Shown here piece by piece: positions 1-5,352 of a DNA stretch of 5,877 nt; position 1 is the first letter of the stretch, and each line of letters begins with the position of its first letter. Below the pieces are notes generated by a model. It searched no databases and was not told the DNA's origin. It worked only from the letters and a program-made list of their open reading frames with translations. The stretch spans positions 1 through 5,877 of the forward strand of contig JAUVQD010000098.1 of NCBI GenBank assembly GCA_030598355.1, read 5' to 3'. A program made the position numbers and the translations under genes. The stretch comes from Actinomycetes bacterium (GTDB lineage: Bacteria; Actinomycetota; Aquicultoria; CAJVYJ01; JAUVQD01).

Positions 1-258
1 AGATTGGTGCCATTCATCGCTGAATCCATAAGCTGTAGCCAAAAAAAGAGCGATCAAGATAATCGTACTTTTTTGTAATTCTGTCGTCCGCGTTAGAGCA
101 AACCAAAAGAGCCCGGATAAAACTGAGTATTCAACAATGTGGCCAACATATGATTTCCACCATGGGCCGGGAAGGCCGGTCAAAGTCGACATATAAAAAA
201 TAAGCGTCATCCAGATGAACGCCGGTAACCACCAAACTATTTTTTGCGCTGATGACAT
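1..258 (-). CDS. VanZ-like family membrane protein, C-terminal part cut by window edge
   Basis: This reading frame starts at ATG (258-256) and runs open through base 1, so 86 N-terminal residues are seen and the C-terminus lies outside the window. Three hydrophobic segments are visible, at about residues 7-23, 38-55 and 64-79. Two stretches match the VanZ-like family: GHIVEYSVL at residues 39-47, the conserved His/Glu-Tyr at the start of the second helix, and YGFSDEWHQ at residues 77-85, matching the family's Y-x-x-S-D-E-x-H-Q signature. VanZ itself gives low-level teicoplanin resistance, but most family members have no known role, so resistance should not be assumed. An in-frame TAG lies 18 bases upstream of the ATG, and no other usual start codon falls between them. 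There is no Shine-Dalgarno ahead of it. It is transcribed divergently from the glutaredoxin-like gene. Family assignment is firm; function is unknown. Confidence 0.85.
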   Translation of the reverse strand, partial: MSSAQKIVWWLPAFIWMTLIFYMSTLTGLPGPWWKSYVGHIVEYSVLSGLFWFALTRTTELQKSTIILIALFLATAYGFSDEWHQS

Positions 259-270
259 GCGTCTAGTATG
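259..270 (-). promoter_or_regulatory. Candidate -10 box for leaderless start of the VanZ-like gene
   Basis: Read on the minus strand, CATACT (270-265) is followed by six bases and then the ATG at 258. A TTGCGC hexamer lies 17 bases upstream of it, a weak -35 match at the normal spacing. With the -10 box this close, transcription would begin at or next to the ATG, which fits the absence of a Shine-Dalgarno. The hexamers are imperfect, so this is only a candidate. Confidence 0.3.
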
Positions 271-277
271 AGCCAGC

Positions 278-283
278 TATAAT
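278..283 (+). promoter_or_regulatory. TATAAT hexamer, possible -10 box for the glutaredoxin-like gene
   Basis: A perfect TATAAT lies between the two divergent genes, about 58 bases ahead of the glutaredoxin ATG. No recognisable -35 hexamer lies 16-18 bases upstream; that position falls on the start codon region of the VanZ-like gene. The surrounding DNA is AT-rich, so a chance match is quite possible. Confidence 0.2.
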
Positions 284-328
284 TATGGCGCAATATGACA
301 TAGAAGGTGATTGAGTAACTTTTTTGGG

Positions 329-341
329 AATAGTCTTGATC
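329..341 (+). promoter_or_regulatory. Candidate -10 box for leaderless start of the glutaredoxin-like gene
   Basis: AATAGT (329-334) is followed by seven bases and the ATG at 342. The same ATA(G/C)T-then-6-or-7-bases layout precedes the VanZ-like gene and the gene at 4447. No clear -35 is present. It competes with the TATAAT at 278-283 as the promoter of this gene. Confidence 0.25.
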
Positions 342-584
342 ATGGAGATAAAAAAGGCCACTATATTTACATCACCCACATGTCCCTTTTGCGATTTAGC
401 GAAAAGCTTTCTACGTGAAAAAGGTGTGGATTTTGAAGAGAAAGATATTTTAGATGACCTCGAGGCGCGACGAGAAGTAGAGGATCTCACAGGTCAAAAT
501 GGTGTTCCGGTTATTTCAATAGACGGAGACATTGTGGTCGGCTTCAACAAGACCTTATTAGAGTCGCTTATTACCGAGAATTAG
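342..584 (+). CDS. Glutaredoxin-like / NrdH-redoxin-like thiol protein
   Basis: This is an 80-residue thioredoxin-fold protein, the usual size for small glutaredoxins. It should be a cytoplasmic thiol-disulfide oxidoreductase. The active-site motif CPFC is at residues 14-17, after the first beta strand (KKATIFTSPT). The cis-proline segment is NGVPVISID at about residues 53-61, in place of the more common TVP. A GF pair follows at about 66-67 before the last helix. The spacing and the GVPVI...VVGF pattern resemble the small glutaredoxin-like proteins called Uxx-star/YruB-like, which often occur in anaerobes and candidate phyla; that subfamily call is from memory. ATG at 342 is preferred because it gives the standard short N-terminus. 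In-frame TTG codons at 324 and 336 are alternatives; an AAGGTGA at 304-310 sits 13 bases before the TTG at 324, which is long. The natural reductant and partner cannot be told from this context. Confidence 0.85.
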   Translation: MEIKKATIFTSPTCPFCDLAKSFLREKGVDFEEKDILDDLEARREVEDLTGQNGVPVISIDGDIVVGFNKTLLESLITEN

Positions 585-621
585 AGATTTTTGACTCTTC
601 CCCCCGCTCCCTTTTAAGTCT

Positions 622-627
622 TATAAT
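622..627 (+). promoter_or_regulatory. Candidate -10 box of the yerC-like/dnaE unit
   Basis: A perfect TATAAT lies 50 bases ahead of the TTG at 677, leaving room for a short leader with the Shine-Dalgarno at 665-670. The place where a -35 would fall (about 598-604) is a C-rich pyrimidine run and does not match TTGACA. A TTGACT exists at 591-596, but the 25-base spacer is too long for a standard sigma-70 promoter. If real, the promoter would be -10-dependent or need an activator. Confidence 0.4.
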
Positions 628-645
628 AGAGCTGCCCTAAGGTAA

Positions 646-660
646 TTTTGATCAGCAAAA
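646..660 (+). repeat. Short inverted repeat in the leader of the yerC-like gene
   Basis: TTTTG (646-650) and CAAAA (656-660) are perfect inverted arms around a five-base centre, ATCAG. The repeat lies between the TATAAT at 622-627 and the Shine-Dalgarno at 665-670. This position would suit an operator or a small mRNA hairpin next to the ribosome binding site. The arms are short and AT-rich, so chance is a serious alternative. Confidence 0.25.
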
Positions 661-664
661 CCGC

Positions 665-670
665 AAGGAG
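665..670 (+). promoter_or_regulatory. Shine-Dalgarno that fixes the TTG start at 677
   Basis: AAGGAG is followed by a six-base spacer and the TTG at 677. It is the best ribosome binding site in the window, and it decides the start of the YerC-like protein over the in-frame TTG at 647, which has no such site. Confidence 0.8.
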
Positions 671-676
671 AATTTA

Positions 677-967
677 TTGGACACGCGACTTAAGTCTCCA
701 GCCGTTGACAATTTTTTTGCTGCGATTTTGTCTCTAAAAACAACCGAAGAGTGCTACGGTTTTTTCGAGGACGTCGCTACCGTGGCCGAGCTGAAATCAA
801 TGGCACAAAGGTTGGAGGTAGCCAAGCTGCTTGATAGCGGGGCTAGCTATATTGAAATAGCTGAAACCACAGGCGCTAGTACTGCCACAATTAGCAGGGT
901 AAAGCGTTGTCTTAATTATGGGGCCGACGGTTATCGTTTGGTTCTGGATAGATTGAAGGCTAAATAA
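677..967 (+). CDS. YerC/YecD family TrpR-related DNA-binding protein
   Basis: This 96-residue protein belongs to the Trp-repressor superfamily, subgroup YerC/YecD, and is full length for that group. The N-terminal half (about 1-55) is helical, with the family-typical stretch ECYGFFEDVATVAELKSMAQR. A helix-turn-helix spans about residues 58-78 (YIEIAETTGASTATISRVKR), where the second part is the expected recognition helix. The C-terminal CLNYGADGYRLVLDRL is characteristic of the subgroup. TrpR binds tryptophan, but YerC/YecD proteins have no established ligand or target, so a tryptophan role should not be assumed. The TTG start is supported by AAGGAG six bases upstream. The gene ends in TAA only one base before the TTG of dnaE, so the two are almost certainly co-transcribed and probably translationally coupled. 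Autoregulation of the pair is an inference. Confidence 0.92.
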   Translation: MDTRLKSPAVDNFFAAILSLKTTEECYGFFEDVATVAELKSMAQRLEVAKLLDSGASYIEIAETTGASTATISRVKRCLNYGADGYRLVLDRLKAK

Positions 968-968
968 T

Positions 969-3900
969 TTGTCAGGTTTTGTTCATCTTCACGTGCATTC
1001 GGAATTCTCTTTACTCGATGGTGCTATTAGACTAAACGATCTTGTCAGGCAAGCCAAAGACCTTGGAATGCCGGCGGTGGCCGTTACTGATCATGGCGCC
1101 ATGTATGGTTGTGTAGAATTCTATAAACAAGCAGTAGCGGCAGGCGTCAAGCCCATTTTGGGCTGTGAGGTTTATGTCGCCCCCAATAGCCGGCTTGACA
1201 AAAATGTCGGCCGGGAAAAGTCCAACAGACATCTCACCCTTCTGGCCACAAACTTAACTGGTTACCGCAATTTGATGCACTTGGTCTCCTATGCTTTTAT
1301 AGAAGGTTTTTACTATAAGCCTCGCGTCGATTGGGAATTGCTAGAGCGTTACCATGAAGGCTTGATTGCTCTTAGCGGTTGCCTCAGCGGCGAGCTTCCA
1401 AAATTGATTTTATCCGGGGATATTGAAGCGGCTAAGCGTAAAGCCCAAGCTTATGCTGGATTGTTTGGCGAGGACAACTATTTTATTGAGATCCAAGATC
1501 AGAAAATAGCTGAACAAAAGGAAGTTACGCCGGCCCTGGCTCAGATAGCAAAAGAGCTCGGCCTTGGTTTGGTGGCAACGAACGATGTTCACTATTTAAG
1601 ACGCGAGGATAGCACTGCCCATGATGTTCTGCTTTGCATTCAGACCGGCTCAACCATGGAAGAAGAAGGCCGCATGCGGTTTAGTTCCGATGAGTTTTAT
1701 CTGAAGTCGGACAAAGAGATGGAAGCTCGTTTTCCTGATTATCCTGAGGCTATTAGCAACTCTTTGGCCATAGCCGAGAAGTGTCAGGTGGAACTTGATC
1801 TTGGCCGCACATTATTGCCCGAATGCGAGACCCCGAAAGGTCACGATCTCAGCTCTTACCTGGAGGAACTTTGCCGGGAAGGTCTGGCAAGACGCTATGA
1901 AAATATCACCGACGAAATTGAGGAGCGACTCCGTTTTGAGCTGGATGTTATTAAAAAGACCGGGTTCGACGGTTATTTCCTGGTCGTCTGGGATTTCATT
2001 GTCTTTGCTAAAAAATCAGGGATCAAAGTCGGACCGGGTCGTGGATCAGCAGCCGGCAGCATAGTGGCCTATGTTCTTGGCATAACTGAAATCGATCCGA
2101 TAGCTCACGGCTTACTTTTTGAGCGTTTTTTGAATCCGGAGCGCATAAGTATGCCTGATATTGATATCGATTTTTGTTATGTCCGCCGCGATGAGGTTAT
2201 CAAATACGTAGCGGAAAAATATGGTAGTGACCGGGTGGCTCAGATCATCACTTTCAGTACAATGGCCGCGAGGGCCGCTATTCGCGACGCCGGTCGAGTT
2301 TTTGGCGTGCCTTATGGGCAAGTTGATCGGATAGCCAAATTAATTCCCGAGATTCCCGGCACAACATTGGAAGCTGCCTTGTCTGCCGTGCCCGATCTTC
2401 AGCAGGCATACGATACTGAGGAAGTGACCAAAAAGATCATGGACACGGCCATGAGTTTAGAGGGAATTGTTCGGCAGGATTCAATTCACGCCGCCGGCGT
2501 TGTGATTGCCAAGGAAGCCTTACCAAATTATGTACCGATTCAAAAGAAGGCCAATACTGAGATCGTCACGCAGTATCCAATGCAAGCCATACAAGATATC
2601 GGTCTTCTAAAGATGGATTTTCTGGGTTTGAGAACGCTAACCGTTATTGGCGACGCGGTCGAGAACATCGAACGCTCCCGTGGCAAAGTGATCGACATTA
2701 ACGCCATACCAACTACCGATAAAAAAACTTTCAAGTTGCTCAAAAAAGGTGACAGCATCGGCCTTTTCCAACTGGAAAGTTCTGGTATGAGGTCTTTGAT
2801 GCGCGATCTGGCGCCGACAACTTTTCAAGACATAGTGGCTCTTTTGGCCCTCTATCGCCCGGGTCCGCTCCAGAGCGGAATGGTAAAAGATTTTGTTGAT
2901 TGCAAACATGGCCGGAAAGTAATCAATTACCCTCACCCGTCACTCGAGCCCATTCTTAAAGAGACTTACGGCATGATCGTCTACCAGGAACAGGTCATGC
3001 GAGTAGCTACGACCATGGCCGGGTTTACCTTAGGTGAAGCCGATATCTTGCGCGGCGCTATGTCTAAAAAGAAAGTGGAAGTACTGGTCAAACAAAGAGA
3101 GAAGTTTATTAGTGGCGCTAAAGCCAAAAGCATAGACAAAAAGACCGCCGGCAAAGTTTTTGATCTAGTAAAACATTTTGCCGGTTACGGATTCAACAAA
3201 AGTCATAGTACGGCATACGCGGTCATATCTTATCAAACGGCCTATTTGAAAGCGCACTATCCCGGCGAGTTTATGGCGGCGCTGCTAACATCGATTATGG
3301 ACAACAAAGACAAGGTTGCCCAGTATGTCAATGAGTGTCGGCGACTCAAGATCGAGGTGCTGCCGCCTGATGTTAACGAAAGTTTTCTGGGTTTCACACC
3401 CGTCGACAAGCGTATCCGATTCGGCCTGTCTGCGGTTCGTAATGTTGGCGAGGGGGCGATTACGGCAATCATAGCCGCGCGCGAAGAGAAACCGTTTACC
3501 TCCTTTGACGATTTTTGTTTACGGGTTGATAGCACGGTCTTAAATAAGCGCGCCCTTGAGAGCCTGATAAAAGGCGGGGCTTTTGATTCCCTCGGAATGA
3601 CGAGGAAATATCTCTTAAGTATTTTTGAGCAATCCGCGGAAGCCGCCGCCAAGCGTCGACGCGAGATCGAATCCGGTCAATATAGTTTATTTGCCGGAAC
3701 ACAAGAAGACTCAGCCGCGGATACGCCATTGCCTGAATCTGCCAAAGAGGAGTTAGACAAGCAGGTTCTCCTGAGTTACGAAAAAGAGATGCTAGGGCTT
3801 TACGTCAGCGATAATCCGCTTCTTGAGCTGGCGAAGATATTGGAGGCTCAGACGACATCAATTGCGGCGGTCCGGGAAAAGCGAGATGGCTCTGTCGTGA

Positions 3901-4385
3901 CTATTGGTGGTTTGGTCGGCAAAATTAACCGGATCACAACGCGCAAAGGCGAAGGCATGGCATTTGTCGTCATTGAGGACCTCGAGGGGTCAATGGAAGT
4001 TGTGGTCTTTCCCGCCGTCTTAGAAAAACACCGAGCTCTTGTGATTGAGGACGCTATCATAAAAATCAAAGGGCGGATTGATGTAAAAGAAGATGAAGTC
4101 AAGCTAATCGCGCGAGAGATAGCGCCTCTTAAAACTCAAAAAACAATAAAAAAGCAAGCGCTATATTTAAAGGTAGTCAATGATCGGCTCGATAAGCAAC
4201 TGATAGCGAAGTTGCGCCAGGTTTTAACAGCTCATCCTGGAGACGCAGAGGTTTACCTGCATCTTCATGATGGCGGAGATTTCACAACTTTACGTTTTTC
4301 CAGAGACTTTCAAGTGGCGAGCTCCGGCCCTGTTATCGGTGAGCTTAGCGGCCTCCTGGGAGATGGGTCGGTAACAGTTAGCTAA
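969..4385 (+). CDS. dnaE: DNA polymerase III alpha subunit (replicative DNA polymerase)
   Basis: This is a complete 1138-residue C-family polymerase, close to the 1160 of E. coli DnaE, and the catalytic core of the chromosomal replicase. Domains in order: PHP domain (about 1-210), palm, thumb and fingers (about 270-800), helix-hairpin-helix (about 800-880, with LNKRALESLIKGGAFDSLG at 858-876), OB fold (about 976-1050) and a C-terminal domain (about 1063-1138). The nucleotide-binding PGRGSAAGS is at 356-364. Catalytic aspartates lie in MPDIDIDF (D397/D399/D401) and KMDFLGL (D550). The PHP metal ligands expected from Mycobacterium tuberculosis DnaE1 all appear present: H8, H10, D17, H42, E67, H88, C138, D206, H208. 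This suggests a working 3'-5' proofreading site. A sliding-clamp-binding motif, QYSLF, is at 904-908. TTG at 969 is the only possible start: an in-frame TGA lies at 954-956 and the PHP motif begins at residue 6. A weak GAAGG (955-959) precedes it, inside the upstream gene. No frameshift is seen. Confidence 0.98.
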   Translation: MSGFVHLHVHSEFSLLDGAIRLNDLVRQAKDLGMPAVAVTDHGAMYGCVEFYKQAVAAGVKPILGCEVYVAPNSRLDKNVGREKSNRHLTLLATNLTGYRNLMHLVSYAFIEGFYYKPRVDWELLERYHEGLIALSGCLSGELPKLILSGDIEAAKRKAQAYAGLFGEDNYFIEIQDQKIAEQKEVTPALAQIAKELGLGLVATNDVHYLRREDSTAHDVLLCIQTGSTMEEEGRMRFSSDEFYLKSDKEMEARFPDYPEAISNSLAIAEKCQVELDLGRTLLPECETPKGHDLSSYLEELCREGLARRYENITDEIEERLRFELDVIKKTGFDGYFLVVWDFIVFAKKSGIKVGPGRGSAAGSIVAYVLGITEIDPIAHGLLFERFLNPERISMPDIDIDFCYVRRDEVIKYVAEKYGSDRVAQIITFSTMAARAAIRDAGRVFGVPYGQVDRIAKLIPEIPGTTLEAALSAVPDLQQAYDTEEVTKKIMDTAMSLEGIVRQDSIHAAGVVIAKEALPNYVPIQKKANTEIVTQYPMQAIQDIGLLKMDFLGLRTLTVIGDAVENIERSRGKVIDINAIPTTDKKTFKLLKKGDSIGLFQLESSGMRSLMRDLAPTTFQDIVALLALYRPGPLQSGMVKDFVDCKHGRKVINYPHPSLEPILKETYGMIVYQEQVMRVATTMAGFTLGEADILRGAMSKKKVEVLVKQREKFISGAKAKSIDKKTAGKVFDLVKHFAGYGFNKSHSTAYAVISYQTAYLKAHYPGEFMAALLTSIMDNKDKVAQYVNECRRLKIEVLPPDVNESFLGFTPVDKRIRFGLSAVRNVGEGAITAIIAAREEKPFTSFDDFCLRVDSTVLNKRALESLIKGGAFDSLGMTRKYLLSIFEQSAEAAAKRRREIESGQYSLFAGTQEDSAADTPLPESAKEELDKQVLLSYEKEMLGLYVSDNPLLELAKILEAQTTSIAAVREKRDGSVVTIGGLVGKINRITTRKGEGMAFVVIEDLEGSMEVVVFPAVLEKHRALVIEDAIIKIKGRIDVKEDEVKLIAREIAPLKTQKTIKKQALYLKVVNDRLDKQLIAKLRQVLTAHPGDAEVYLHLHDGGDFTTLRFSRDFQVASSGPVIGELSGLLGDGSVTVS

Positions 4386-4433
4386 GGGTCGCAATAAACA
4401 AATACCGCCCTTATTCATCGAGATCGCCTAGCC

Positions 4434-4446
4434 GATAGTAGAGGGT
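4434..4446 (+). promoter_or_regulatory. Candidate -10 box for leaderless start of the zinc-ribbon gene
   Basis: GATAGT (4434-4439) is followed by seven bases and the ATG at 4447, the same layout as at 329-341. The only Shine-Dalgarno-like sequence, GAGGG (4441-4445), is one base from the ATG and too close to work normally. No -35 hexamer is recognisable. Read-through from dnaE is an alternative source of transcript. Confidence 0.28.
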
Positions 4447-5349
4447 ATGAAATGTCCTAAATGTCAGGCCGAAAATCAAGACGGCGCTGTTTTCTGCAGC
4501 CTCTGCTTAACTTCGTTTGAGGTCGATCATAAAACAGACCCCTCCAAGTTTTATCTAAAAAGCGCTCGATTCAAAAAACCCAACCAATCGCCTCTAAGCA
4601 GAATAAACAAATTAGCGTTTGTCGTGCTCATGGCCTTGCTTGTCTATGGGTTTTTTGCCAAGGATAATTATCGTCAGGTGGAAGATATCCATCCCGACTT
4701 ATATCAACAGCCGGTCCAAACAGAGATAACGAATCAAATTACCAGGCGTTTTGAAAAGGACGGCTACGCTTATCAATTAACGCCGATTTACGATTATGAG
4801 CTCAACGCTTTCATTATTAGCACGAGAGATTATCGCCGGTTTAGCTTGAAGCGAACCGACAATTTATATCCCTTAGATCTGTGTGTTTTATGGGGCGATA
4901 ATGTTAAAGCTAAGGTATATCAATCCAAGGCCCTAACTTTTGCGCAAGATCGCCGTCAAAGCAGCTGGCGGTGGTCCAAAGATCTTGATTTCAACAATAA
5001 CGAAGTTGCCAACGTTCATCTTGTGGTAGAGAATGATGCTCTTCAAAATCAATTAGACATGTTGCAAGTCGGTGATCAAATCAAGCTAAAAGGTCAACTT
5101 GTTAACGTCAAAGCCAAATCCATCGGCAAAACCGGTTCATATGAGCCAAGCGACGTTCAGCTTAATTCAAGTACAACCAGAGAAGATTCCGGTCCGGGGG
5201 CGTGTGAAATCATCAGCGTAAAGAGCATAGAGGTTCTCAGAAAAGCTCATTTTTCAGCTAACTCACTTTTTACCTTCAGTTACTTCTCGCTGGTACTCTT
5301 AAGTCTGGGCAACATAGCTATGTTTTTTTTAACAACTTTTCGCGGGTAG
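4447..5349 (+). CDS. Zinc-ribbon membrane protein of unknown function
   Basis: This 300-residue protein is not one I can name. It opens with a zinc ribbon, CPKC at 3-6 and CSLC at 17-20, of the short type found at the N-terminus of many membrane proteins. A basic linker (about 35-55) leads to a transmembrane helix at about 55-70. A roughly 200-residue soluble domain (about 71-267) follows, then a second transmembrane helix at about 274-297. The basic residues before the first helix suggest a cytoplasmic N-terminus with the central domain outside. That domain has a dense pattern that looks conserved: YDYELNAFIIS (115-125), LCVLWGDNV (145-153), FNNNEVANVHLV (182-193), VGDQIKLKGQLVNV (208-221) and SSTTREDSGPGACEI (241-255). 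I recall similar strings in hypothetical proteins but cannot name a family. Its only two cysteines are C146 and C253, a possible disulfide. An in-frame TAG at 4429-4431 leaves ATG 4447 as the start. It lies 61 bases after dnaE. Confidence 0.85.
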   Translation: MKCPKCQAENQDGAVFCSLCLTSFEVDHKTDPSKFYLKSARFKKPNQSPLSRINKLAFVVLMALLVYGFFAKDNYRQVEDIHPDLYQQPVQTEITNQITRRFEKDGYAYQLTPIYDYELNAFIISTRDYRRFSLKRTDNLYPLDLCVLWGDNVKAKVYQSKALTFAQDRRQSSWRWSKDLDFNNNEVANVHLVVENDALQNQLDMLQVGDQIKLKGQLVNVKAKSIGKTGSYEPSDVQLNSSTTREDSGPGACEIISVKSIEVLRKAHFSANSLFTFSYFSLVLLSLGNIAMFFLTTFRG

Positions 5350-5352
5350 CGC

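Noticed and set aside
1..258. Glycopeptide resistance gene because of VanZ similarity.
   Set aside because: No other van genes are present and most VanZ-like proteins are not linked to resistance; only the family name is supported.
324..341. Longer N-terminus of the glutaredoxin-like protein starting at TTG 324.
   Set aside because: It would add MGIVLI ahead of the usual short family N-terminus, and the AAGGTGA at 304-310 is 13 bases away. ATG 342 is more natural, though this is not certain.
591..627. TTGACT plus TATAAT as a standard sigma-70 promoter.
   Set aside because: The spacer is 25 bases; the normal range is about 16-18. Only the -10 was kept as a candidate.
3257..3652. A 131-codon open frame on the minus strand inside dnaE, and other long frames opposite dnaE.
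   Set aside because: These lie antisense to well-conserved polymerase sequence, have no recognisable protein features and are expected by chance.
4384..4412. Possible hairpin after dnaE: AAGGG(T)CG paired with CGCCCTT around a 14-base loop.
   Set aside because: It has a bulge, a long loop, overlaps the stop codon and is followed by ATTCATCG rather than a T-run, so it does not qualify as an intrinsic terminator.
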